Source: Scatophagus argus
Taxonomy: Eukaryota > Chordata > Actinopteri > Scatophagidae
Direction of reading: 5' to 3'
NCBI RefSeq assembly: GCF_020382885.2
Contig: NC_058512.1
Location: forward strand, 9,512,802-9,576,801
DNA: 64,000 bases
The notes under the pieces were generated by a model. That model made no database searches, was not told where the DNA came from, and saw only the letters and a program-made list of their open reading frames with translations. Positions 13,720 through 28,400 of the stretch are shown here, in pieces (positions within the stretch are counted from its first letter, which is position 1; each line of letters starts with the position of its first letter). A program made the position numbers and the translations under genes.

Positions 13720-16700
13720 ATGGACAATTGGAATAAGTCGGCAAAGATCGCTTACAAGCGGTGGAAAAATCCTGATGTCAGGTAAACCAACAAAATGATT
13801 TGATACTGTCCTTTACTGTGTACTTCCTCATATGTCTGTGATGTTTATGAGAACACACTCAGGGGAAAAACCTGGCCTGCTGTGTGTACATACCAGTCTG
13901 TTTACACAGGGCTTGTAATGTCCCTATTTATACTCTATATACTACTTGAAATCAGCCTTTTTGGCTTAATAATGTCTGAATTTCTCCTTTTCATGTGCTG
14001 ACATTTAGAGGTGAGGCATATTTTGTGGGCCGGAGTGATGAAGACCAGGGCACAGACAATGAGATCTGCACTATCGCCTCAGCAAGAGTCGACTCAGGGG
14101 GAAGAGAGTCTGCACTGACATCTAGATTTTATAAAACTGAAGGTTTGTAGTGGTTTATACATATTCTGATATATGTTATATATATTATTTGTCTGCTTTG
14201 TTTGGACATGTAAAAAACATGCAATCAAGGTTGTTTTTTTAATATAAACGTATGCTTGAATTTGTGAAGAAAAGATGGAAGACAAAAATATACAGTAGTA
14301 GTGTGGATCAGCTGATCTAACATAAGTGATGGAAAGGGTATTTTGATAATTTGCCTCAGTAAAAGTAGTAATACCACAATGTAAAACCGCAAAGTAAAAG
14401 AACAACCTAAAAAATGAAAGTACTAATTGTGCAGCAGAAGGAGTTCTGTCAGGGTTGCATTGTGATATCATATTTGATAGAGTTGAAAACTTTAAATGGA
14501 CACATAACCAGTAACCCTAGTTGTGAAAGGAATGTATTGTCCTCAGTCTAATCAGCTTCTGCTGTTCGGAATGAGATATTTATCACCTCTTTGAGTGTTG
14601 TTTTTAAAACGCTGTTTATCAGCATTGTTTAGAGATGTGGCAGTGAGTTTTGAATGTGTATTACCCAGTATTTTAACATATTAATGGCATGAATTCATGT
14701 TTGGTTCTTGACTGATTACAGTGAACATGCAGTGACTGCTTCGGCCTTTTTACAGAAACCTTTACAGTAGATGATGCACTGGAGGCCATCGGCTTTGGCA
14801 AGTTCCAGTGGAAAATCTCTCTCCTCACCGGACTGTCATGGGTAAGATCCCTAGCACAACTAGAAATGTCTTCCCTCTGATTTCCAGATACTGACCGTCT
14901 CTCATGTAACGCTCGGCCTCTCTGAGAGCAGATAGCTGATGCCATGGAGATGATGATCCTCAGTATCTTGGGCCCCCAGCTGCACTGTGAGTGGAGGCTG
15001 CCCAGTTACCAGGTGGCTCTCATAACGTCGGTAAGGTCTTCTCAGACAAGTTTATTCTATGGCTTGTTGAAATGTTTGGAAATATTTTACCTTTTTTCTT
15101 CCCTCAGGTGGTGTTTGTCGGGATGGGGATCAGTTCACCTCTATGGGGGAAATTGTCCGACAAGTACGGCAGAAGAGCAGTGAGTGTCATTTGGATTTTT
15201 ACATGTATGATTTAGAGACTTCTGTGCGTTATTTGATGTTTAACTCGTGCTCTTTGTATGTGTGTTTGTGCTAAACAGGGCGTGACAATTTGCATGTGCT
15301 GGACTCTGTACTACGGCCTGCTGAGTGCCTTTGTTCCGGTATATGGCTGGCTCTTGGTCCTCAGGGGTCTTGTAGGCTTCGGTATTGGAGGAGCTTGTCA
15401 GTCGTAAGTTGATTGGTTCCTCTTTATGCAACACATTGAACCCTTACTGACAGACTGACAGACACATTTTGATAACCATGAAATGATTTGCAACTTACAT
15501 TCGGTCTCTTTTTTTAGGGTGACTCTGTACACAGAATTCCTTCCCATGAAGGCAAGAGGGGCCTGCGTCATGCTGATTGCGGTACTTTTTTATTGAAGGA
15601 TTTTTACTGTATTCCAGTATTGATTCATTAATCATATTAATTATGCCGCGTATTGATTTTCCTATGATTGACATGTTTGTGTGCATCAGATATTCTGGGC
15701 AGTTGGTGCTGTGTTCGAGGTCCTGCTGGCATTGTGGGTAATGCCCACTCTCGGTTGGAGGTGGCTGCTAGGCCTGTCCACTATACCAATGGCAATATTT
15801 ATTTGCTTCTGCTTTGTAAGTATGTTTGTAAGTATATGACCGATAGAGACCCCTGCAATAAAAAGCAGCTGGGATAAAACTGTCAGTTGAACTCTGTGTT
15901 TCACAGTGGCTGCCTGAAAGTCCTCGCTTTGACATGCTGATGGGAAACGCAGAGAAGGCCATAGCAACTTTGTCGCGCATTGCCAAAGAGAATGGCAAGG
16001 CCATGCCTCAGGGGAAGATGATCGTCTATAATCAAGTGAGGTTACAGATATGCAGGTCAGAAAAAGATGTGTCTGATACAATGATTAGCTTCTGATATTA
16101 ATAAAAGCACCTCTGTTTTTGTCATTTTAATTTCACAGAATAATCAGGGATGGATCAAAAATCTCTTCTCTCCCCAGTATTGGAGGACTACTCTTCTTCT
16201 GTGGTTTATTTGGTTAGCTCGAGTTATACATTTTCTACTTTATTCTTTCTATCAACTTTTTACTATTTGTACTTTTTTTTATTTAGATTTTTTTTTTTTT
16301 TTTAAATAATTGCTTAATCAATTCTGGATTAGCAACCAGAAAAAGCTGTCAGCATTTGGGAAACCCAGGGGTTTGTGGTGTGTGTCAGCTGCATTGTGAT
16401 GATTTGACTAAGTTAAGATTTGTTGGGGAACATGCGAGTACAGTATGAACTGTAATGATAAGAGCCCAGTGTCAAAATATAGTTTTTTGTTATTGCAGCT
16501 GATCTTGAACTTGAAATTTATAAACACTTGTATACTTGTATTTTTTGTTATATTTCCAACTGCTTGTGCACAACTTAGCTTGTAGAACATTGTACTGTTA
16601 TGTCATCCAAAGGTTTGCAAATGCTTTCTCCTATTATGGTCTAGTCCTGTTGACAACTGAGATGTTCCAATCTGGAGATTCATGTGGTGGTAAGTAATTT

Positions 16701-18122
16701 TAACATTTGTCATGCTGAATTTAAATTTTGAACAAATACCAAATTCAAACTGTCGTTCTTCCTTATAGCCACCCAAGGGGCCAAGGTTGATCCGAGTTGT
16801 AGTCTTGCATGCAAGTATTTGACATCAGCTGACTACAAAGACCTTTTATGGACGACCTTGGCTGAATTCCCAGGTAAATTGTTTCCTATGAACATTGCGG
16901 TATGTGACTGAAGCTATAGGTTAAAGACCTTCATGACACTGTTCATAACAGAGGGCTCCTCCACATTTCTTCATTATCCATCCACAGCGAGATGACGTGG
17001 ATACGATTTTGGTCCAAATCCAAAAACTGATGGATTTTGTAAATTAAGTTCTATGCTTATAAAATTTGTCACAATAAAAAAAACCATCTTAACATTTTAA
17101 GTATATTTAAAGTCTTGTTTGATATAAGGCTTATTGATATAAGCTCACTTTTGTCACACCCCAGCCTTGCAGTGCTTAAGGATAAGTGCTAGATCGTGAT
17201 AGCGTGGCTTAAGCTGTACAAAGTAATTCATTCTCACTGTGTCTTTACAATGCTTGACACCAGATTGTAAGATATATCTTTGCCGTTTCATGTTTGTTTC
17301 AGGTCTTTTAGTTGCCCTAGTTGCAGTGGACCGCATTGGCAGGAAGAAGAGCATGGGACTGTGTTTCTTCATGTTTTCTTTGTGTATCCTGCCCTTATAT
17401 GCTTGTATTGGGAGGTAAGTTTGTCTCTGTATTATTTTGTCATGTGGGAATAACAGCAAAACATTAAAACACCAGGACTGACCTCACATTCTCTGTGTCA
17501 TGTAGGTTAGCTCTTACAATCTTCATCTTTATTGCCAGAGCATTTATCTCTGGAGGATTCCAAGTTGCTTTTGTTTACACACCAGAGGTAGGTCTCCATA
17601 GCGTTTTTACCACTTTAGCATAAAACATATTTGTGTTTAGATCATCAGAACTGGACAAAATGTTCTCTTGTTAGGTGTTCCCTACAGAAAACAGAGCCTT
17701 AGCAATGGGGACTTGCAGTGCAATGGCCAGGATCGGTTCCTTGATTACCCCCTTTGTGGCACAGGTATGCAGATGTGACCGTGTCTGTTGGTACTTTCCT
17801 GAAAGAGAACTTAAAGATGATAAAAACAAGTTGCTGCACTGTTCAGATTTCACTCTCCTTCACATTAGTAAGCTTGTCTTATCCGCCTGGCTCCTCAGTT
17901 TTTGTGTTTTGGTTCTAGGTGATGCTCAGAACATCAGTGTATTTGACCTTGTCGATGTACTGTTGCTGTTCTCTGCTGGCTGGCATTGCGTCGTTGCTCT
18001 TGCCCATCGAGACTTTGGGCAGGGGTCTGCAGGAGTCCAGCCTTGACCAGGAGGCCGGAGAGCAAAGGACCACAACAACCAGCCAGTCAAACAGTACATC
18101 ACTTTCATATGACCAAAGGTAG
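13720..18122 (+). CDS. svop: Synaptic vesicle 2-related protein (SVOP), MFS transporter
   Basis: Twelve-helix major facilitator protein of neuronal and endocrine vesicles; its substrate is not firmly known. Exons: 13720-13781, 14009-14142, 14756-14841, 14932-15030, 15108-15179, 15279-15403, 15518-15581, 15690-15815, 15907-16035, 16139-16212, 16613-16689, 16769-16873, 17303-17414, 17506-17587, 17675-17764, 17919-18122. All junctions keep frame and give 546 residues; human SVOP is of very similar length. MFS signature loops are visible ([12 protein letters not shown] after TM2; DRIGRKK after TM8), as are the [18 protein letters not shown] entry to TM1 and the Cys-containing loop before TM8 (CSLACKYL). 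The family fits SVOP better than SVOPL through the whole membrane domain. The first two exons (about 65 residues) do not resemble mammalian SVOP, so another first exon may exist. The gene is tandem with ssh1, about 1.1 kb upstream of its start codon. Confidence 0.93.
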
Positions 18123-18494
18123 ATCAACCAGAAGGAGTGAGAGAAATAGAAAAGATATTTTGTCAACTCCCAATTGCCTCTTTAACTGTGGATATCGGAG
18201 CAACGATGAGTGAAGAACAACAAGGACAATCTCATTACAGGCTGGGAGTGATAATTGAGGGTAGGCCTACTTCCCATGTCTAATGAGAGCGGAGGCACAC
18301 TTGTGCTTGGACTGGTTTGTTTACCCTCTCTTCCATCTGGGCCATGAGAAGCAATAGAGGGATATTTTGGAAAATGATCCACTGTGAAGGCTCTGCTTAG
18401 AGCTACACATTTTACAACTTGAGACTGAGACGTTCATTTTATACTGTTATAAAAATGACTTGTATGTATATATGTAGTCATGTGCCTTTTTCTA

Positions 18495-18500
18495 ATTAAA
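18495..18500 (+). terminator. svop polyadenylation signal (ATTAAA)
   Basis: ATTAAA lies 373 bases after the svop stop codon and is followed by a GT-rich stretch. It is the best poly(A) signal before the ssh1 promoter region. Confidence 0.6.
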
Positions 18501-18799
18501 GTTGTTCACTTTGCCTCAGGCTCTGGTTTCCTTTTTTTCATTTAATCTAATTATTAATGCTAAGTGAACTATTATTCTGCTCGGATGTGAAAATGATCTG
18601 TTTCCTTGTAGTGAAATTAGAGTAAATTGAATAATTTTATAAAGCAAACCATTAATTGTTTTTAAAATTAGTAGATTAATCACCTATGGGGGAAAATCGT
18701 TTGGCGGTGTCCTACTCATGAACCTCGCTACGTTTCATAACACAGGCACAACATTATTTCATCAACATTTGTATTTGGGAGTTCCTAGTCTGGCCAGTC

Positions 18800-19400
18800 A
18801 CCTTGACAACATTGGCCCAATGACAGCGCGCACGCGAACTAGGCCAGCCAATCACAGGCATCCGGCAAAGCTGCATGTCATTTCTGCCCCGCTTGCAACC
18901 TGCACCGTGTTTTGTTTGTCTGTCTGCACACCAGTGATGAAATCTCGGGGTTTGCTACTGGCTCGGTACAAACGAAGGAGCCTTTAATGACTTCCCGCTC
19001 ATGAGGACTCCGGTAACCGCAGAGGACGCACGGAACAGGACTGAAAGGGAGCACCACCGGGGCTGTGCAGTCAGGTGCTGCTGGATGAGAGTCTGACTAG
19101 GCATTTTCTCCCCGGTGACAGAGACAATCTCAGCGGCGCATCTTCCCACATCCTCATCCCCTCCCTTCTCCTCTCCTCCTCTGCTGCCCTCCAAGGCTGC
19201 AGCCCACCGACCATGGCACTGGTGACTTTGCAGCGCTCTCCCACCCCCAGCGCAGCATCCTCGGCCAGCACGACCAACAGCAGTGCGGGGGAGGTAGGTG
19301 GTTCAGCCGGGGCTCGGTCTTTGTGTACGCGGGGTATGAGGAAACGCCGCTAAAGCAGCGCCTGCAGGAGCCCGTTTCACCACAGGCTGTTCAGTATTCC
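18800..19400 (+). promoter_or_regulatory. ssh1 CpG-rich promoter and 5'UTR
   Basis: CpG density rises sharply compared with the flanks, and the ssh1 start codon lies inside. No TATA box is evident, which suits a housekeeping-type promoter. The exact start site cannot be placed from sequence alone. Confidence 0.6.
19001..19096 (+). other. Upstream ORF in the ssh1 leader
   Basis: An ATG at 19001 opens 31 codons and ends at TGA 19094-19096, 116 bases before the ssh1 ATG. It matters only if transcription starts upstream of 19001. Confidence 0.35.
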
Positions 19401-22400
19401 TGCAGAAAAGGCTAACCTAACTTCCGTCATTGCTGTTTGCGTGTGTTATAAACTTGATTTACGGTTGCATTGGTATCAGCCGAGAGGTGTTTGGGGCTGC
19501 TGTGGTAGCGGATTTGTAAACAAAATCCTAAAGAGGTGAAGGGGGGGCTGGGTTTAGCTGCGTTGCACTCAGGTTGTTCTCTGTCGTTATTTGTCTTTTA
19601 TTTTGCTGTAATGCAGCCTCAATATTGGGGGAGGAGACTTTAAAGGGGTATGACATCAATTTTTTTAGATTCATGCACAGTGTATACCCCTGGACAGTTC
19701 AGTCAAGGGTTCACAGACTTGCAGAAATCTGAGAGGAGAAAAAAAGGTGAGATGTTAGGACTCCTTGGCAGAATTTAAATCCTATACATGCAACACATCA
19801 CACAAAAAAATATCAGTCAATATTCACTGTCCACAGATAAACTAGTCCAATATTGTATTACATTGCAACAAAAAACTATCGGATTTTCTAGCTTTAGAAA
19901 ACCGCAGTCAGATTTATTTTGTGACAATGAGAAATGAAAAGTAACATTAAACTTTGTGGAGTTTGAGGCCGTGAAGCAGGCTGCGAAATGAAATCTTAGC
20001 AGCAAACAAAGTCAAACATTCAAATATGGAGCAGTGCCAGATTAGACCTCCCAGTGAAATCATAACATCGGGGTTAGTGCTCCAGTTTCTAGTTTTAGGA
20101 AAGTGGATTACATGCTCTGAAGTAGGCTGACTGAAAAAAAAAATAAATAAATAAGCAGTGACATTCTTCCTCTGGTGATAAGTAGGGTTTTTAATATCAT
20201 GTTCTGTGTTAGAGCAAGCTGGAAGGAAAAGTGGGTGGGTGTGATGTTTTGGATGTGTTTTTGCTGAACTTAGGTTGCCTTCATCTGTTGTCTCTGTGGG
20301 ACATTCACAGCAGATGAGATCACAGCAGTGACAAACAAGTACCAGCAGTTGGCGCTGGCACTCTGTAGTCCAGCTGCTTTGTCCTCAGAATTCACTGGCA
20401 CTACTGTCCCATGTTAAAGATTTAACTAAACATAAAGGTATCAAAGTCCAACCAGTCTGTGAATGAACAAAAAATACAGAGTTTTTTTCCCATAGTAATA
20501 ATGTACCATGTTCATAGTGAATGTGCTCCCGATGCACAAACAACAGCTAAGTGTGCATGGAGGCTTGCTTCTGCTGCAGTCTTTATTCTGTGCCTTTTAT
20601 CTGTCTTTCAGGATTTTGGAAGCGATGACGACCGGAAAAACAATCAGAGGTAGGATGTCTCCGTGTTCGAAGATGTGCAGAGATTACGCACAGATGTTTT
20701 GTATTTCTGACTGGGGATGTGTTTTTGTGGTCACTGGGCCTTCTGAATCCGGATGTGGTGGCAACAAGGGGAAATACCAACAGACAGTTTTGTCTCAAGC
20801 TGTAATTTTCAGTATCTGATTGTATTTGAGACGGCAGTATTACCTCAGAGAAACAACCCACAGGTTCATGTAAAGGCTAAACTCCCCCCAATGTTCAGAC
20901 ACACTTATTTTCAAAAGGGGGTTGAGCCTTACTCCTTTTTTAACATAAATATTTGTAAAGCATTAGGAGGGACTGCTACACAAGATAAGATTTTATTGCA
21001 TGGGAAAAGCTGGAAGTTGAAATGGATGGCAGGCGTGATGAACACGGTACTTTCCACTCAGTTTCGCGATTGGATTTTCAGTTTGTTGGTGATTGTTTAT
21101 ATAACTTGTTAGTGCCAAATGTTTGTTGCGCAGTGGATTCTTAAACAGATATAATGGTTCTCTAATTGGAACAAGGGCTGAAACAACACACAGGTTTGGC
21201 AAAGACAGTACACAGTGAAACAGAGTGTCAAAGATGCCGGCTGAATTGATTATTAAAAACTATTTTAGCAGATGATGAGCTGCTTATCTTGTCCTCGGTG
21301 CTGATGTTCTCATACATTATCAGTTAAGACAGCTTATTTTCTCTAGTGGCCCTCAGTTTCTCACTGTTGTCAGGAGAAATAAAAAGCCTTTTAAATGTTT
21401 CCTCTGCTCAGTTACGTAACCAAAGTTCATAATCGATTGTTCCTGCTAGGTCACAAAGCTTTTCTCTCATCAACCGACGTCACAAAAAGTCATCATTTGT
21501 GTCAGCGAAGCCCTGGCACACACTCCTGTCTTTGTGTTCACTGTGTGTGTGTGTGGGGAGGTCACTCACAGTTGAAACAGTCATGTCATGCCTCGTCTGC
21601 AGTGGATAAATGAGGAACATGTCATTGTGGCTCAGAAACTCATCAGCATGGTGTCTGAATTTAAGATTCTGCATGTCAGACTTCAGATTGACGCCAAGTA
21701 ACATTTCCACCGCCTACCAGTGCTTGCATGAATGATGGTATTGTGGTAGAGTGCTGCATAGGGAGTGCTGCTGTGAAGAGGAGATGGGGACCAGAAACTG
21801 AGAGGACAAGGAAGCATGGGCGAGGACCTGAGGGCTGAGATGGTGAGAAAGCTGTGGGAAAGAGAGACGACTTGCCAGACCACAACCACGATGAGACAAG
21901 TTAAATATGCTGCAAGCAGAGGCTGCTGACTCCGATCGTGGACAGGAATATGCAGGTGTGGAAGACAGATAGAAGGATGTTAAGAGGAGGAGACCACATT
22001 GGAGTTTTCTTTGTCTTAAACTGTAAATAGTCCGCTAACTATTCGCAGGATGCATCTGGTTGTGAAACCTTCACATAAAGCCATGTTCACCGTGCTGCCT
22101 CACTTTGTGGAGGAAGCTGCTCTGACTCAGAGGGAGATCTGTCGCATGTAAGTTCAAACGGCGGCGCGAATAAAAAAGTTGACTTGACACTCGACAGTTA
22201 TGATGAAACCTTCCATTTTTAGGACAGTCAGCCACATTTTGAAGCTTGAATTCGGAGAGGATTTTTTTTGGGAACTACATCAGTCATTCTTGCTGATTAA
22301 TGATCTATTTTCCCATAAGGAAAGGACTGATTGAACTTTTATTAAGACTTTGAAGCTGTTACTTTGAAATCAACAAACCATCCAAACCTTATTATATCAC

Positions 22401-25400
22401 TCCAAGCATCTTCTCAGAATTACATATTCTGTACTTAAATTTGAAGAGAAATAATGATACCACGTACCAGTGGAGCTGAAACAAAAGGCCTTGTGATGGT
22501 CCCACTCAGTCATACCAGCCTTTGTGTGTGTGTGTGTGTTGGTTAATCAGGGGGAATGAGAGTGCGGTCAAACAAAGCCGCACTCTGTTCTGTGTGAGAA
22601 AAGATGCTAAAGCTCTCCTCCTGCTCGCTGCAGCCTCTGTAACAAAGTCGTGACCTAGAAGTGCTGCGTCCAACACAGGTTGGACAGGGGACAGAGTATT
22701 AAAGCACATTTGGATAGTCAGGTCAGCCAACCCAATCAAGTAGAGTCTGTTAATCATGCTGTAAAAACACAGGGCTGTAAAAGTCACTGCATCAGGACTC
22801 TGCTGACTTTCAGCCTCTGGTGAGCCTCTTGTCCTGCTCAGTGAACCAATGAGGACTTAATAAGTATGCAGCCTACACCTGTCTGCTCACTGTACGTACA
22901 GTATCCTGGCTGCAGCCATTTCATGTCCCCGTCTCAACTTTGCTCATCTCAATTCTTAAACGCTCTTCATGAGTTAAAGTGTGTTTTCAAGTTAGGTTTT
23001 CAAGCCAGCAGAAAATAAATCAGAAAATGTTACCGTTTAATAGTTCGTCTTTTTTCAACAAAAACTGGTTCTTTCGTTCTTTCAACTGAGCTTCTCAGTT
23101 CTGGTGAGTCCTTTGATGTCCTCCAGCGTCTTGCGTGATAGTCAAGACATTCAGTCGAACAAAACATGCAATTTGAAGACATCACCATAGCAGGAAATTG
23201 TGACAGGCATTTTTCATCATTCTGTGATTACAATCAAGGTTGTGTTATACCAGTGAAAATATAGAAACAGTAACAACGACTAAATAAATTCTTTAAGGAA
23301 GAAGTCAGAACCTAAAAAATCCCACCATGTCAGCCTAATAATTAAGCCTAAACTAAATGTAAGGTTGGGACTGTAGTTTACTTCCAATATGTGAGAATCA
23401 TTTTTGGTGGAGTATTGAGGGTCTGGTGTCTGTAACAATTTGTGTGGTTATATTTTGAAGTGGAGTCTGTGTCTAGCCTTGTTTGAGCTTGTGTCTTGTG
23501 TATTGAAGTCCTGCCCTCGTTCTTCCCAGCATAACCAGGACAGGGTTGTGGTGTTGCAGAAGGGGGTCAGCGGTGTAACACAACAGGTTTTTACATACGT
23601 GAGGTAAAGTTGAAGCTCTGTGGAGACCGTGAAGATGATGTTGAGACAAAACATCTCCTGTGAAAAGCAATAGCAATAATCTCTGACTCGGTGAAAATGG
23701 ATGGTCAGCATTTTAAACTTAAAATTGAGGATTTCCTGACCTCACTTGATTCCCTCTGTGGTTAGAAGGAAGCAGCAGGAATGGTTAAACTGGTATAACC
23801 AGATGTGAAGATGGAGTGCAGACTGAGAACTGTAAACTGTTCTTTGAATTTCTTAGCCAATTTATTTTCCACTTCTGGTTTTTCCAGCCTCAGCGAGAGC
23901 TTCTTCATGGTCAAAGGAGCCGCCCTCTTTCTCCAACAGGGCGGCAACGCACAAGGGCCAAAGACCCCGACCCACCACAAACATGCAGGTAGGACCACAC
24001 ACACATGCACACACAGAAGAAGCTTTGTTTCTTGTCCTCTCCACACGAGCTCCACACAAAAGACAAAAAAATTGGATTTGCTGAGGTGGCTTTTCTCTCT
24101 CTGGGTTGGTCTGTGTTTATTCTGAACTGTTAGGAAGCCTTACCTAGCTGGGTCTGACTGAGCCAACGTGAGCATGAGGGATGCTCACAAATCATTTCAG
24201 ACACGGCCCTACAACGGATTTATGCAGGTGTTATTACGCAGTCATCATGCCGTGGTTTGTCTGCACGTTGGATCTAAAAATAAAAATGTTCTGTGAGTGT
24301 TTAAATATCCATCAGTGGGTTTCTTTTACAGACACTCACTGTTGACGAGTTTCTAATCTGACGCCCGTGTCGAAGTCTAAAGTCATTTCAGGACAAACAC
24401 GGGACAAGTCAGAAGTCAGTCGGCATGTGACTCAGGTGTTACTCAGTAACGTGTTATTTCAGCACAGCTGGGGGGGGTCGCAGAGTTCAGATTTGCCTTC
24501 ATTGAGAGAAATCTGCAAACATATTTCCTCCCACTGGAAAAGAAAACCAACAATGAATGAACAATAGAAGAGGCTGAATGATCAGTTTGTAGTTGACCTT
24601 TGTTTTGTTTTTTTGTTTTTTTCCAAGAAATTTCAGAAAGAGCCTCTGTGGTCAGTGATTTAAGTGTGCATTCCTTTCTCTGTGTGCTAAGTCTGAACTT
24701 GATCGTATTTTTCAGCTTATTAAAGGCAGCTTTAGTTATTTAGTACAGTACCCATTAAAGCTTCCAGTTCAGACATCAGGAATGTGATGATCACCTTGAG
24801 CCTAATCAGTCTCAATGCTCATGTCACTTTCAGGTGATTTACCTCAGCACCTGCAGGTCATGTTTAAGATCCTCCGGTCTGAAGATCGCATTAAGCTGGT
24901 CAGTATAATACTCATACACCCACTTCATTCCTCATGTAACACTGTGAAGCTTATAACTTAATTTAGTAAGAAAGAAAATTACATTTTCATTTCCAACATT
25001 TTTCTTGCATAATCTCCTTTCTTCCCACAGGCTGTACGGTTAGAGAGCGGATGGTCAGACCGCGTGCGCTACATGGTCGTTATCTACACCAACGGCCATC
25101 AAGATACAGAGGAAAATATCGTCCTGGGGATGGACTTCACAGACAAGGACAGGTAACTCATCTCTCTGCAGCCTTACATTTAATGCAGTCTAATCTGATG
25201 ATTAGTTTTGATAAAATGTTGTTGTTAAATCTTTGTGATCTACAGTAAAGATTGCTCCATTGGGATGGTGCTGCCACTGTGGAGTGACACCAACATACAT
25301 TTGGATGGGGATGGGTAAGTTTCAGTTTATCCCGTCATAAATGATGGAAGAGAACGGTGTGTTTTGGCACCTCTCTGCCTTTTAGGTTTTACTGCCCACC

Positions 25401-28400
25401 AGTGGCAGAGGAATGAATTACATGCATTTCTCTCTGTGTGTGAGAACTGTTCTTGCTGACCTGTTAACATTGTCTGTGTCTCTGTATGCTGGAGGAATGT
25501 TCCACTGGTCGTTGTCCTGAATAGTCCCATGAATGAGTCGTGTCCAGTTTGTGTTTACACCCCCCCTCCCCCCGCCATCACTCTTCATCTCCATCCAGAC
25601 TCAGATTGATCTTCCTTCTCCTCCTCTTCTTCACCAGAGGCTTCAGTGTGAACACAGCGGGGCGGTCCCATGTTTTCAAGCCTGTATCTGTGCAGGCCAT
25701 GTGGTGAGTGAATCCTTCATGTTTGCCGGGGATTACTGAAGTGTGTGTGTGTGTGTGCAGTGTGGTGTGTGGACAGAAGGAAAACACAGTGCATGCTGGA
25801 TAAATGTTGTCTTGGATTCTGACTTTAGGTAGAGCAAAACAGCCAGTTTTTAGACAGTGTTGTTTGAGTTAATTTGAGTGTTGTATTGCCCATAGGGGTA
25901 CTGCTTTATGCCTGTTTTCAGTGTGAAGGTACAGTATGCTGATACAGTGACCATTTACAGTGACCACAGGCAAAAAGGCAGACTTTGTCCAGCTGTGAGG
26001 CTTTGAAATCCAAGATAAGTTGTCACAATATTATTTGGAGCTACTATTTCTGTCACGTGTAAGTAAGAGTGTTAGAGATTAATGGGATTTCTTTGTTGCT
26101 GAAAGTTGGGACTTTGGGATTGTGTAAATTACAGCGTTTAAATGTTTCTCAACTAGTTATCGAGTGGAGGGGTTTAACGCTGCAGACAATCCCCCTGCCT
26201 CTGTGTAAGCACTCTTGATCACACTGACATCCAACAGTTTGACAGAACTTGGCAACTCTCCAACTGTCCCTTTGTAGAAGCTTTCAGCCTCACAAATCTG
26301 CCAAATTCAAATGTATTTAAAATAATGAAAATGTTCATTTTCTTGGTTGGACATTTGCTGATGATCATTGTGATGGCCTTTCGGGCCTCTCATTACACTG
26401 TGACTTCCGTCAGTCTTGCTACATCTGCTTGCCACCTGCTGGTCACTTATGAGAATTACCAGTAAAAAATTACATATCATTTTCTTCCTGAGAGGTGATT
26501 TCTTATTGGCCCTGCTCCTTTCACTATAAATCCATCTTTTTGATGGCCATTCCTTTGCTCTGTGCTACTGCAGGTCTGCCCTGCAGGTCCTCCACAAGGC
26601 ATGCGAGGTGTCACGCCGGTTCAACTACTTCCCAGGGGGCATTGCTCTCACATGGATGGCCTTCTATGAGAGCTGCATCACCTCAGAGCAAAGCTGCGTC
26701 AATGAGTGGAATGCTATGACCGACCTGGAGACTACCCGGCCCGACTCACCCACCATGTTCGTCGACCGGTGAGACTCTGCAGGACCGCTTCCTGTCGTGC
26801 AACAGTTTTAGTTATGAGGTGAAATGTAATGTAACTGGTGGGAAGACCAGGCTATAATGTGTTGAGGTGTTCGCAATACTCTCACCTGATGTAATTGTCC
26901 TGTATGCCAGAAGAGGATTTCACATATGTCTGATTTCAAGTAACATTTGTGTCACATGGCCGAACAGAACAACTAACGTGGCCGCTTTGTGTACATCCTC
27001 AGTCATGGAATAGATTTCAGTGCTTTGGACACCAGCTGTTCTCCTTTTGTTACTGTGCTTTGTTTTCAGCTGTGGAGACATGTTACAGTGTTAGGCTAAT
27101 GTTCACTCAGAAAGGAGCACTGATGTGTTGACTCACTATGTGCAGACCGACCGAACGGGAGAGAACAGAGTGTCTCATTAAAGCCAAGCTACGCAACATC
27201 ATGACGTTTCAAGATCTGGAGAACATCACCTCGAAGGAGGTATGTGCCAAATCAACTCCTCAACAAAAGAAAAAGATACGACTGACTTCCCTGTTTTATG
27301 GTTGATGTACATGTAGAATCCTGCAAGCTCATTTTGCTTGTCACTTTTCTTCCAAACTGCATGACAGACTTAAGCTTTAATGAATTCCGGTTAAAGGCAG
27401 TATGGAAACCTTTTTAAATATCATGTCTGTAAGAAACTGTGCATCTTTGCTTAGTAAGTAGAAACAGGATGTAGAGCTCTATTGTGTTTTTGTTTTTTAG
27501 AAAGTAATTGTTTCATGTTGTGTCCTCGTCGTCAGATCCGTAACGAGCTGGAGCAGCATATGAGCTGTAACCTCAAAGAGTACAAAGAGTTCATAGACAA
27601 CGAGATGCTCCTGATCCTGGGTCAGATGGACAAGGCTACACTTATCTTTGAACATGTTTACTTGGTGAGAATCTATTTTCTGTTTTGAACCCTTTTTACT
27701 TAACGCTATTTTTGTGTATTTTATATCGCACTTTTATAATAGTTTCTTCTCTTTTCCTCCACACTTATGCCAAAATACTGTGATGCTGTGGTTTATACAT
27801 AAACAGTTATTTTGAATAAGTTTCGTTCTTGTTGCCTCTGCAGGGCTCTGAGTGGAACGCTTCCAATCTGGAAGAACTACGTGACTGTGGGTGAGCTGAT
27901 AGCTAAATAGTAACATAACATGTGTTCCTACTTAAATCCAAAATGAATCCTGTATATTAATTCTTATACAGGGTTGTATAAAAGCTTTACACGTACAGTT
28001 TTTCCTCAAAGTTGCTAGTTTATGTAAATAAGATATATTTTTCTGTTAAATCTAGTTTGTGCTTGAAGGATTTGAGGATATACAATATGAAATTAAGGTG
28101 TTGGTTCAAAAAGCAAAGTGCACTGTGGGAAAAGTGAGATACACAATGTGTCAGTGATCGTGTTGGCCAAAAAGAGAGAGTGTTTGTTCACATCTAAATG
28201 TGAAAGTGTGCCGTGTCCAGTACAGCAGGCCAGGAACTGGATCTGCACACATTCAATAAACTGAATAAATGACACTCAGGCTTTGGCACACGAAGAATAA
28301 AACTTTATCGAGTTAACATTCCTCTGTTTCACTCTCAGTCCGTAATCTGATCAGTGCAGCAGTGTTGGTAGATATTAAGTCTGATTCTCCATGTGAAACA

